A stretch of DNA of 6,987 nt from Faecalimonas sp. (GTDB lineage Bacteria > Bacillota > Clostridia > Lachnospirales > Lachnospiraceae), in NCBI GenBank assembly GCA_020024645.1, contig JAHHTN010000088.1, positions 1-6,987 of the forward strand. Reading direction: 5' to 3'. The notes under the pieces were generated by a model. It made no database searches. It was not told the origin of the DNA and was given only the letters and a program-made list of their open reading frames with translations. The translations under genes and the position numbers were made by a program. Positions 1 to 5,307 of the stretch are shown here, piece after piece (positions within the stretch are counted from its first letter, which is position 1; each line of letters starts with the position of its first letter).

Positions 1-317
1 AATAAAGAAATCAACTCTTTAATACTTTCAATAAATTCAAGAAAGAGTGTGGTTTTTTCGAGAAAATCAGGAGAATTTTCTGAGGATAAAATTTGATTGT
101 TTCCTAAATCCCATTTATAAAATAAAGTAGAAATATAATCCATGATTAAATCTTCCTTTGTATCATAATTTCTGTAAAAAGTAGCTCTTCCTACATTTGC
201 TAATTCTGTAATCTGTGTAATAGATATTTCTGACATAGACTTCTTTTTTAATAATTTAAAAATGGCTTCCCCCATACATTCACGCAAAAATTTATTTGAT
301 TGAGTTTGTTTTTTCAT
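1..317 (-). CDS. TetR/AcrR-family transcriptional regulator, N-terminal part (cut by the window edge)
   Basis: The gene starts at ATG 317-315 on the minus strand and stays open for 105 codons to the edge, so the stop and most of the ligand domain are missing. AAGGAGG at 335-329 lies 11 bases before the start. Residues about 10-60 form the TetR DNA-binding domain: helix 1 is followed by the helix-turn-helix segment ISITQITELANVGRATFYRN and then YDTKEDLIMDYI, the usual TetR signature (V-x-x-x-T-F-Y-x-x-F/Y-x-x-K-E-x-L). The remainder is the start of the helical ligand-binding and dimerisation domain, which is too variable to name a ligand. It is divergent from the secreted-protein gene at 455, and a large inverted repeat lies between them. 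By the norm for this family it should repress that gene and itself; that role is inferred. Confidence 0.9.
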   Translation of the reverse strand, partial: MKKQTQSNKFLRECMGEAIFKLLKKKSMSEISITQITELANVGRATFYRNYDTKEDLIMDYISTLFYKWDLGNNQILSSENSPDFLEKTTLFLEFIESIKELISL

Positions 318-454
318 GATACAAAATGCCTCCTTATGTTTCTTTTCAGTAGTTTGGTATTGTATTACAAAAATAGTAGTGATACACTTGTTTCATACGA
401 TACAAATGTATCACAAATAAAATAGTATGTCAAATAAACGAGGAGGAAAACAAA
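318..454. promoter_or_regulatory. Divergent control region between the TetR gene and the secreted-protein gene
   Basis: This AT-rich gap of 137 bases carries both translation starts (AAGGAGG for the minus gene, AGGAGG at 441-446 for the plus gene) and the 379-414 inverted repeat. No consensus -35/-10 pair stands out. The best plus-strand candidates are TTGTAT 360-365 with TACACT 383-388 (17-base spacing), or a -10-like TAAAAT at 418-423 without a good -35. On the minus strand TACAAT at 364-359 is a possible -10. Either plus-strand promoter would overlap or abut the inverted repeat, which fits repression by the neighbouring TetR protein. Confidence 0.55.
379..414. promoter_or_regulatory. Inverted repeat, probable TetR operator
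   Basis: Outer arms GTGATACACTTGT (379-391) and ACAAATGTATCAC (402-414) are inverted repeats matching at 12 of 13 positions. The central 10 bases are also partly symmetric, so nearly the whole 36 bases is dyad-symmetric. Length and position between divergent genes suit a TetR-family operator, possibly binding two dimers. A further half-site-like GATACAAA lies at 318-325, just upstream of the TetR start. Binding is inferred from position and symmetry only. Confidence 0.65.
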
Positions 455-931
455 ATGAAAAACAAACAATTATTGGCATTATCTTTAGCAACTTTAATGG
501 GAGTTTCTACACTCGGTAGTAGTTTAAGCACAGTACACGCAGCCGAAAATACAGCAATGAGTGTTACAATGGCTGAGTTAACAAATGAATTTACTGATTT
601 GGAAAGTTTTCTAAAGGCAGAAGGAATTTCGCAAAAAGAATGGAATGATTTTATTTCATATGTCAGAACGGAAAGTGCTAAAGCCCCATCTGAAAGAGGT
701 GTTGTAAGCAAAGTAAAAAATGGATTAAAATTCATTTTAAAACACCTTGACGTAATTCCATCAAAGGCATTACGAGAAGCATTCCAAAAATATTTCGGAA
801 AAATCATTAGTGCTGTTGATAAAATTTCAGACTGGTCAAAGGGTGGAATTACAAAAGCATTAGTCGCAGTTGGTATTCCTAAATCTTGGGCATCTCTTAT
901 TGCTGATATTATTGTTGGATTGCTTATCTAA
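455..931 (+). CDS. Small secreted protein, 158 aa, helical and membrane-active-like; function unknown
   Basis: I do not recognise the family. ATG 455 has AGGAGG eight bases upstream. Residues 1-29 are a clear Sec signal peptide: MKNK, then a hydrophobic core (LLALSLATLMGVSTLG), then a V-H-A cleavage site before AEN. The mature chain of about 129 residues has an acidic N-terminal part (31-66), a basic, amphipathic-looking middle (about 82-128, rich in K with regularly spaced I/L/V/F) and a very hydrophobic C-terminus ending ASLIADIIVGLLI. There are no cysteines, no LPXTG motif and no enzyme motif. The export signal, cationic helical middle and hydrophobic tail, together with the adjacent small membrane protein, would suit a bacteriocin or other membrane-acting peptide with its immunity protein, but this is inference. 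Divergence from a TetR gene suggests the gene is inducible. No stem-loop follows it, so it probably shares a transcript with the next gene 13 bases downstream. Confidence 0.85.
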   Translation: MKNKQLLALSLATLMGVSTLGSSLSTVHAAENTAMSVTMAELTNEFTDLESFLKAEGISQKEWNDFISYVRTESAKAPSERGVVSKVKNGLKFILKHLDVIPSKALREAFQKYFGKIISAVDKISDWSKGGITKALVAVGIPKSWASLIADIIVGLLI

Positions 932-944
932 CTAATAAGCTATT

Positions 945-1304
945 ATGAGGATATTAGGTATATGTTTGGTAGGAATTTGTTTGGCTGAGATTGCAAACAT
1001 TTTATGTATCCCCACACTCTTGTTTTTTCTCAAACTAAAGGGGAAAATTCATAAAATGACAGAGGAAAAATGGAATGAATATTTTGAGAATATGAGTTTA
1101 CAAAAATACAAAAAATGGATTTATGTCATTGGTATAATCCCTGTAACTATTATTTGTATATGTAGCTATATTTTTTCGAACTCAATTTTCATAGCCTGTA
1201 TGATATTTTTCATTGGTATATTATGTACATTTTATAAATTAAAAAAGAATTTTCCTATCATTATTGATAAAATAACAGCTTTTAAAAAAGCTGTAAATGA
1301 ATGA
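945..1304 (+). CDS. Small membrane protein, three predicted helices, 119 aa; possible immunity or partner protein
   Basis: The family is not recognised. Hydrophobic segments lie at about residues 4-29, 58-77 and 79-97, with a charged cytosolic-type loop (30-57, KLKGKIHKMTEEKWNEYF) and a basic tail (98-119). Six cysteines fall in or near the membrane segments. The start at ATG 945 has no good ribosome binding site. GAGG at 947-950 could instead serve TTG 966, or translation may be coupled to the gene ending 14 bases upstream. Same strand, tight spacing and same low GC suggest one operon with the secreted protein. A small multi-helix protein encoded right after an exported peptide is the common layout of bacteriocin immunity genes, but nothing in the sequence proves that role. 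Transcription probably stops at the 1338-1398 stem-loop. Confidence 0.75.
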   Translation: MRILGICLVGICLAEIANILCIPTLLFFLKLKGKIHKMTEEKWNEYFENMSLQKYKKWIYVIGIIPVTIICICSYIFSNSIFIACMIFFIGILCTFYKLKKNFPIIIDKITAFKKAVNE

Positions 1305-1337
1305 AACTTTTCCTCTCGATTATCCTGCACAGAAAAG

Positions 1338-1398
1338 AAAAAGCCCTGTCAAGAGCTTGCCACCTTTGGTGGTGCTTGCACTCTTGATCGGGCTTTTT
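1338..1398. terminator. Two-sided terminator between convergent genes, with a nested hairpin in the loop
   Basis: Arms 1338-1355 and 1381-1398 pair over 18 positions with one T-C mismatch and one G-T wobble. The left arm begins AAAAAGCCC and the right arm ends GGGCTTTTT, so either strand yields a stem followed by a U-run. It lies between the plus-strand membrane-protein gene (ends 1304) and the minus-strand regulator (ends 1429), so it can serve both. The 25-base loop carries a second perfect hairpin, CCACC-TTT-GGTGG (1360-1372), flanked by direct GCTTGC copies at 1355-1360 and 1374-1379. Confidence 0.85.
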
Positions 1399-1428
1399 GT
1401 TTTCTGTATCTTCCATGCAAGAGGAAAA

Positions 1429-2100
1429 TCAAAGTCCTCTGTTCCACTTGTCTTTTAAATATTCCTTATAGTCCATTTCATCAAAATCCTGTTCGGGTGA
1501 AGTATCGGGGATATTGTTTCTTCTGTCTATATCCGCAAGCTCACGCAGTACCCTGTCATCATAAGGATTGTGGTATTTATACTCCTTCGGCTGTTCTCGG
1601 TATCGGTCTAAACCTCGCATTTCTTTATGTACCCTCATAACACGTTCCAATTTCTGATGTTGTATCAACTGCTTGATTTCCATGAGTTCTTCCAGCCCCA
1701 CAGCCTCATTGGCAATGTAATTGCTGATATACTGCATGAGCTTGGTTTCCATGTAAAATCTGCACTCCTGCTCCGATTTGAAATATTCATTTTCGGATAG
1801 ATAGTCTAAGGAAACATTGAAGTCCTGTTCCCGTTTGATAACGTCCATGATGTATGGCTCGGTATGGTCAATATACTTCCATTCTCCCGACAACAATTCA
1901 TTAGGCGTTACTCCCAGCACGTCCATTATCTTTTCCAGCGTGTCAAAGGTGGGATAGTTTACCCCTCTTTCAATCTTGGAAAGGCTCTGCATATTGATAC
2001 CGATAGCGTCCGCAAGCTCCTGCTGTTTCATTCCTCTGTGTTTTCTTATGGTCTGTATGTTCTCTCCTAAGAAACTGATTTTCTTTATATAACCCTCCAT
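1429..2100 (-). CDS. XRE-family (cI-like) transcriptional regulator of the mobile element, 223 aa
   Basis: Residues about 12-70 are a Cro/C1-type helix-turn-helix domain: GENIQTIRKHRGMKQQELAD, then the recognition segment INMQSLSKIERGVNYPTFDT, then LEKIMDVLGVTPNELL. The remaining 150 residues are highly charged and probably helical, including MEIKQLIQHQKLERVMRV (139-156), and end in an acidic, Tyr-rich tail. No HExxH peptidase motif of the ImmA/IrrE type is visible, so it is not a repressor-protease fusion. ATG 2100 is forced by an upstream in-frame stop, yet the nearest AAAGGAG is 15 bases away, unusually far, which may mean weak translation. The gene is divergent from rep-xis-int, and a perfect inverted repeat covers both -35 boxes. 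Likely role: autoregulated repressor of the element's replication and excision genes. This is inferred from context; the DNA-binding call itself is firm. Confidence 0.9.
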   Translation of the reverse strand: MEGYIKKISFLGENIQTIRKHRGMKQQELADAIGINMQSLSKIERGVNYPTFDTLEKIMDVLGVTPNELLSGEWKYIDHTEPYIMDVIKREQDFNVSLDYLSENEYFKSEQECRFYMETKLMQYISNYIANEAVGLEELMEIKQLIQHQKLERVMRVHKEMRGLDRYREQPKEYKYHNPYDDRVLRELADIDRRNNIPDTSPEQDFDEMDYKEYLKDKWNRGL

Positions 2101-2150
2101 AACTTAGTATAACCGCTCCTTTCATTGCTTTTTCTGCTATTTATAAGCCT

Positions 2151-2179
2151 ATCATACTTATTTTATTCTAAAAAGTCAA
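2151..2179 (-). promoter_or_regulatory. Promoter of the XRE regulator gene
   Basis: On the minus strand the -35 box TTGACT (2179-2174) and the -10 box TATGAT (2156-2151) are separated by exactly 17 bases, each one base from the sigma-A consensus. Transcription would begin near 2144 and give a short leader before ATG 2100. The -35 box lies in the left arm of the 2175-2194 inverted repeat. Confidence 0.75.
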
Positions 2180-2194
2180 GAAAAAGTTCTTGAC
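2175..2194. promoter_or_regulatory. Perfect inverted repeat, probable operator of the XRE regulator
   Basis: GTCAAGAA (2175-2182) and TTCTTGAC (2187-2194) are perfect 8-base inverted repeats around AAAG. Each arm contributes five bases of the -35 box of one of two divergent promoters. A dimeric Cro/C1-type protein bound here would block both promoters at once. Assigning it to the adjacent regulator is inferred from position. Confidence 0.75.
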
Positions 2195-2218
2195 AAGTAA
2201 TTCTAATGGCGTTATTAT
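2190..2218 (+). promoter_or_regulatory. Promoter of the rep-xis-int transcript
   Basis: A perfect -35 TTGACA (2190-2195) and a near-perfect -10 TATTAT (2213-2218) have 17-base spacing. Transcription would start near 2225, leaving a leader of about 330 bases before the Rep reading frame. It mirrors the minus-strand promoter across the shared operator. Confidence 0.8.
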
Positions 2219-2432
2219 CATGTTAGATAAAGTGATTAAGCACGCTAGGGTCAATCACACGCTTGAGTAAGCATATAAATGAGTTGTTTTCGCTTTGATA
2301 GCATGAATAGGCATGGACTATCAGACCGAAAATCATGGTTTCCAAAAGGGGCTGGCTGGACGGGACACGTCCCCCAGACGTGGAGCGGACAGACAGTTCC
2401 TTTTGGAAAGGAACGCCTTTCGGCGTTCGCAG

Positions 2433-2456
2433 AGGGCGTATATGTAACACCGCCCT
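2433..2456 (+). other. Candidate nick-site stem-loop (oriT)
   Basis: AGGGCG (2433-2438) and CGCCCT (2451-2456) form a perfect 6-base stem around TATATGTAACAC. GC-rich stems with TAACA at the loop side resemble, as I recall them, the origins of ICEBs1-like elements; I could not check this. Two related GCGTATA copies (2436-2442 and 2457-2463) flank part of the stem and might be relaxase binding repeats. The exact nick position is not established. Confidence 0.4.
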
Positions 2457-2512
2457 GCGTATACATGTCATAGTACCTAGAAACTGTGATAAATAAAGAG
2501 AAAAATGCAATT

Positions 2513-2537
2513 TATACCCCGCAAAAAACGGGGCATA
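2513..2537 (+). other. Stem-loop directly upstream of the rep ribosome binding site
   Basis: TATACCCCG (2513-2521) and CGGGGCATA (2529-2537) pair with one mismatch around CAAAAAA. It ends three bases before AAGGAG (2541-2546), so it could affect Rep translation or belong to the origin. No U-run follows, so it is not a simple terminator. Confidence 0.5.
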
Positions 2538-2540
2538 CGA

Positions 2541-2546
2541 AAGGAG
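2541..2546 (+). promoter_or_regulatory. Ribosome binding site that points to an ATA start for Rep
   Basis: AAGGAG here is the only good site upstream of Rep. It lies two bases from ATG 2549, too close, and that frame stops after six codons. It lies 19 bases from ATG 2566, too far, and that frame also stops early. It is nine bases from ATA 2556, in the Rep frame. No comparable site precedes ATG 2637. Confidence 0.7.
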
Positions 2547-2636
2547 TAATGCACTATAACTGCACATGAAAATTTATCCGTTAAGATTGATTACATCAGC
2601 ATTGTATTTGATACTGCAACCGCAGAAGATGTAATC

Positions 2637-3647
2637 ATGTACATTTTAGGTTTACCGACTGATATTTTCAATGTCTATCCAGCAACGGTAAGATTTAAGA
2701 CCTATCAGACACGCTGGGAAATTGGGGACATTTATGTATCGGGGGACGCAAGAAAGACAGAGGACAATCCACAGGGGCTTGGCTGTTATCTCGTTATGAC
2801 TGGCAGAGGCTGTGATGATATTTACCGTATCCTTGAAGATAAATGTTTGACCTTTGGAGATATGTTCCGACGCTGTGAGAAAAGATACGGGACAGGCAAT
2901 TATCATTTTACAAGGCTTGATGTTGCCATTGATGATAAGAACGAAAAACCATTCTTTACCATTGAGCAGATAAAGAAGAAATGTGAAAAAGAGGAGTTTA
3001 TCTCCAATAGTGAGGGCTACCACTTTGATGAAAGCAAGTTTGACGATTTCGACACCGCCAAAACTGTTTATATCGGTGCTGGAAAGTCGGGATTGTCCTA
3101 CCGCTTTTATGACAAGGATAAGGAAGTCTGTTCAAAATATAATAAGACACTTGATGAAGTGGGAAGTTGGAAACGGACAGAAATGCAACTGCGTGATGAT
3201 AAGGCTCATGCCTTTGCCATGACATTCAAGGACAGACCGCTGGAACTTGGGGAACTGGCTTTCGGGCTATTGGCAAACAACCTACGCTTTGTCGTAGCAA
3301 ACAGAAATGAAAGCAATAAGAGCAGGTGGAAAACATGTCGGTTTTGGGAACGTTTTTTAGGGGCTGTGGAAGTCTTGAAACTGCAAGTACCCAAACTACA
3401 TAATTCCCTTGAAGAAACACAGCAATGGCTCACAGAGGGTGGCGTGATTTCCGCTGTCAAAAGTTTCTACTTCTTGGAAGAACATAACGCATTAGGCGGA
3501 CTGGAACGGGTAGGAACTATGCTGGATAAGGCAAGATACAGCACTTCCCTTTCCAGTAAATTAACCGCTCACTTACAGAGGATAGACCGTACCGACCTTA
3601 TTCCCTATATCCAGTATGACACAAAGCATGGGAAAGGGGGTATCTGA
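2637..3647 (+). CDS. Rolling-circle replication initiator / Orf20-MobT-type relaxase (Rep_trans family); start codon apparently lost
   Basis: From ATG 2637 the frame gives 336 aa. Family features in order: HFTRLDVAIDD (90-100), the conserved strand of Rep_trans initiators; TVYIGAGKSGLSYRFYDKDK (143-162), whose RFYDK tyrosine (Y158) is the likely nucleophile by family comparison; and WKRTEMQLRDD (178-188). Such proteins nick one strand at an origin and stay bound to its 5' end, for element replication, transfer, or both. ATG 2637 is probably not the original start: the frame runs open upstream through VKIDYISIVFDTATAEDV, the expected first strand of the fold, to ATA at 2556, nine bases after AAGGAG (2541-2546). 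No ATG, GTG or TTG lies in frame before 2637. Translation from ATA would give 363 aa. Its stop overlaps the xis start by one base, so the two are coupled. Confidence 0.88.
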   Translation: MYILGLPTDIFNVYPATVRFKTYQTRWEIGDIYVSGDARKTEDNPQGLGCYLVMTGRGCDDIYRILEDKCLTFGDMFRRCEKRYGTGNYHFTRLDVAIDDKNEKPFFTIEQIKKKCEKEEFISNSEGYHFDESKFDDFDTAKTVYIGAGKSGLSYRFYDKDKEVCSKYNKTLDEVGSWKRTEMQLRDDKAHAFAMTFKDRPLELGELAFGLLANNLRFVVANRNESNKSRWKTCRFWERFLGAVEVLKLQVPKLHNSLEETQQWLTEGGVISAVKSFYFLEEHNALGGLERVGTMLDKARYSTSLSSKLTAHLQRIDRTDLIPYIQYDTKHGKGGI

Positions 3648-3850
3648 TGAACAGCAACGATATTCCTGTATGGGAAAAATACACCCTTACCATTGAAGAA
3701 GCGTCCAAGTATTTCCGCATTGGAGAAAACAAGTTAAGACGATTAGCTGAGGAAAACAGGGACGCTGGCTGGCTCATTATGAATGGCAACCGCATACAGA
3801 TTAAACGCCGACAGTTTGAAAAGGTCATTGATAAACTGGACGCAATCTAA
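3647..3850 (+). CDS. xis: Excisionase, Tn916 Xis family, 67 aa
   Basis: The whole chain matches my memory of Tn916 Xis closely: WEKYTLTIEEASKYFRIGEN, then KLRRLAEENRDAGWLIMNGN, then RIQIKRRQFEKVIDKLDAI, a small winged-helix DNA-bending protein of normal full length. With Int it directs excision of the element into a circle, by binding near the ends and shaping the DNA. ATG 3647 shares one base with the Rep stop (TGATG) and has GGAAAGGGGG just upstream, so it is translationally coupled to Rep. The int gene follows after 78 bases, which hold a stem-loop. Excision is therefore transcribed with replication and transfer functions under the 2190 promoter. Confidence 0.95.
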   Translation: MNSNDIPVWEKYTLTIEEASKYFRIGENKLRRLAEENRDAGWLIMNGNRIQIKRRQFEKVIDKLDAI

Positions 3851-3857
3851 TGCAAAT

Positions 3858-3901
3858 GAGCCTTGTATGTGTTATGATAAGCACAAGTCATATCAAGGCT
3901 C
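3858..3901 (+). other. Stem-loop between xis and int, overlapping a possible int promoter
   Basis: GAGCCTTG (3858-3865) and CAAGGCTC (3894-3901) are perfect inverted repeats; the stem can extend with TATG/CATA across a one-base bulge. The loop holds TGTTATGAT (3870-3878), an extended -10 sequence with no good -35. It could be an attenuator limiting Int relative to Xis, a processing site, or a minor int promoter. The bases after it (TTTCC) are too poor in T for a standard terminator. Confidence 0.5.
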
Positions 3902-3928
3902 TTTCCAACAAGGAAAGGAGCAGACAGC

Positions 3929-5122
3929 ATGAAAGAAAAAAGACGGGATAACAAAGGACGTATCCTGCATACTGGAGAGAACCAACGAACAGACGGGAAA
4001 TACTTATATAAATATGTGGACGCATTTGGAAACACAAAATATGTGTATGCTTGGAGATTGACACCCACAGACCCAACACCAAAGGGAAAACGGGAAAAGC
4101 CCTCACTTCGAGAACTGGAACAGCAGATAAGACGGGATATTGAGGACGGTATCGACAGCACAGGCAAGAAAATGACGCTTTGCCAGCTTTACGCCAAACA
4201 GAACGCACAGAGGGCAAACGTGAAGAAAAGCACACAGAAACAACGGGAACAGCTCATGCGGTTATTGAAAGAAGACAAGCTGGGTGCTAAGAGCATTGAC
4301 ACGATAAAAACCTCTGACGCTAAGGAATGGGCGTTACGCATGAAAGAAAAGGGCTTTTCCTACAATACCATTAACAACCATAAACGCTCGTTAAAAGCAT
4401 CATTCTATATCGCCATACAGGACGATTGTGTGAGGAAGAACCCTTTTGATTTCAAGCTGAGTGAAGTCATAGAGAATGATACGAAAGAGAAAGTCGCATT
4501 GACAGAGGAACAGGAACAAGCCTTACTGTCATTCATCAAAACGGACAACGTGTATCATAAGTATTATGATGATGTGCTGATACTGTTAAAGACTGGACTT
4601 CGTATCTCTGAACTATGCGGACTGACAGTAGCTGATATTGATTTCAAGAATGAGGTTGTGATTATCGACCACCAGTTACTAAAGAGCAAGGAACAGGGTT
4701 ATTATATTGAAACGCCTAAGACAAAGAGCGGAACAAGGCAAGTTCCATTAAGCAGAGAAACGATACAGGCATTTCAACGGGTCATAAAGAAACGCCCAAA
4801 AGGAAAGCCGATAGAGATAGACGGACACAAAGATTTCCTGTTTGTCAATCAAAAAGGCAACCCAAAAGTTGCGATTGACTACAACGCTTTATTTGTCCGT
4901 ATGGTAAAGAAGTATAACAAGCACCACAAGAACAATCCCCTGCCACATATCACACCGCATATGTTACGTCATACATTCTGTACAAGACTGGCAAGCAGGA
5001 ATATGAACCCGAAAGATTTACAGTATATCATGGGGCACTCTAATATCAGCATTACAATGAACTGGTATGCTCATGCGTCCATAGATACCGCAAAATCAGA
5101 GGTTCAGCGTCTAATCGCATAG
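3929..5122 (+). CDS. int: Tyrosine recombinase, Tn916/Tn1549-family integrase, 397 aa
   Basis: This full-length integrase cuts and rejoins the element ends through a covalent tyrosine link. Residues 1-70 are the arm-binding domain (KRRDNKGRILHTGENQRTDG start, typical of Tn916 Int); about 80-170 is the SAM-like core-binding domain (MTLCQLYAKQNAQR; LKASFYIAIQDDCVRKNPFD). The catalytic domain carries R225 in TGLRISEL, K266 in PKTKSG, H344 and R347 in HMLRH, H370 in MGHSN and nucleophile Y380 in NWYAHA, so it looks active. AAAGGAG (3914-3920) is eight bases before ATG 3929. It reads to within about 170 bases of the probable right end, the usual Tn916-family arrangement. From memory it resembles Tn1549-type Int more than Tn916 Int. 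Enzymes of this kind favour AT-rich, loosely specified targets. Confidence 0.97.
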   Translation: MKEKRRDNKGRILHTGENQRTDGKYLYKYVDAFGNTKYVYAWRLTPTDPTPKGKREKPSLRELEQQIRRDIEDGIDSTGKKMTLCQLYAKQNAQRANVKKSTQKQREQLMRLLKEDKLGAKSIDTIKTSDAKEWALRMKEKGFSYNTINNHKRSLKASFYIAIQDDCVRKNPFDFKLSEVIENDTKEKVALTEEQEQALLSFIKTDNVYHKYYDDVLILLKTGLRISELCGLTVADIDFKNEVVIIDHQLLKSKEQGYYIETPKTKSGTRQVPLSRETIQAFQRVIKKRPKGKPIEIDGHKDFLFVNQKGNPKVAIDYNALFVRMVKKYNKHHKNNPLPHITPHMLRHTFCTRLASRNMNPKDLQYIMGHSNISITMNWYAHASIDTAKSEVQRLIA

Positions 5123-5125
5123 AAG

Positions 5126-5200
5126 TATTTACCACGATTTTAACCACGTTTGATAGAGAAAATATAAGAAGATAGACCTAGATATGTGAGGTTTACCACA
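5126..5200 (+). repeat. Three TTTA(A)CCAC repeats, probable integrase arm-binding sites at the element end
   Basis: Copies are TTTACCACG (5128-5136), TTTTAACCACG (5137-5147, one extra base) and TTTACCACA (5192-5200). Read on the minus strand the first and third give GTGGTAAA, one base from GTAGTAAA in the Tn916 Int arm-site sequence as I recall it. They lie directly downstream of int, where Tn916 carries its right-end arm sites. Assignment is by similarity and position. Confidence 0.6.
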
Positions 5201-5206
5201 AAAGCA

Positions 5207-5248
5207 AAATGCCCGTAGAGCCTATAAAATAAGGCTTTGCGGACATTT
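5207..5248 (+). terminator. Stem-loop downstream of int
   Basis: AAATGCCCGTAGAGCCT (5207-5223) and AGGCTTTGCGGACATTT (5232-5248) pair over 17 positions with two G-T wobbles and one C-A mismatch around an 8-base loop. It is a strong stem but has no U-run after it, so it may slow or stop transcription of int, or serve as a structural element of the transposon end. Confidence 0.6.
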
Positions 5249-5276
5249 GAGAAGATATAAAAAGATAGTCAAAAAG

Positions 5277-5307
5277 ACATATATAATTTATATAAAATTA
5301 TATATGT
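5277..5307. repeat. AT-only palindrome at the probable right boundary of the element
   Basis: ACATATATAATTT (5277-5289) and AAATTATATATGT (5295-5307) are perfect 13-base inverted repeats around ATATA. It is preceded by AAAAAG and followed by TTATTTTT, so it could end transcription from both int and the minus-strand gene whose stop lies inside it (5288-5290). Tn916-family elements insert at AT-rich sites, so the junction may lie within or next to this palindrome. The exact end cannot be fixed without an empty site. Confidence 0.5.

Larger units (their letters stand above)
2219..2555 (+). other. Long structured leader without a gene; probable oriT/replication-origin region
   Basis: This stretch between the rep promoter and the Rep reading frame holds no convincing gene; open frames on both strands have unnatural composition. 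It holds several stem-loops: an 11-base long-range repeat TTTCCAAAAGG (2339-2349)/CCTTTTGGAAA (2399-2409) enclosing CACGTC-CCCCA-GACGTG (2366-2382); GAACGCC-TTTC-GGCGTTC (2411-2428); AGGGCG/CGCCCT (2433-2456) around a 12-base loop ending TAACAC; and TATACCCCG/CGGGGCATA (2513-2537) just before the ribosome binding site. It is GC-richer than its surroundings. Elements with Orf20/MobT-type relaxases commonly carry the origin immediately upstream of the relaxase gene, so this is the best place for it. Confidence 0.6.

Noticed and set aside
430..807. 125-codon open frame on the minus strand
   Set aside because: It lies antisense to the secreted-protein gene, which has a signal peptide and a good ribosome binding site; the minus frame has neither.
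2223..2567. Open frames on both strands in the rep leader
   Set aside because: They arise from the inverted repeats, have no ribosome binding site and show unnatural composition (many C, S, P, W).
2549..2634. Alternative Rep starts at ATG 2549 or ATG 2566
   Set aside because: Both are in other frames and stop after 6 and 23 codons; neither can produce Rep without frameshifting, and a lost ATG at 2556 is simpler.
2652..3460. Minus-strand and alternate-frame open frames within rep
   Set aside because: The plus frame has clear Rep_trans motifs; the others are shadows of it.
3847..4235. Two minus-strand open frames over the start of int
   Set aside because: They lie antisense to the conserved integrase N-terminus and have no translation signals.
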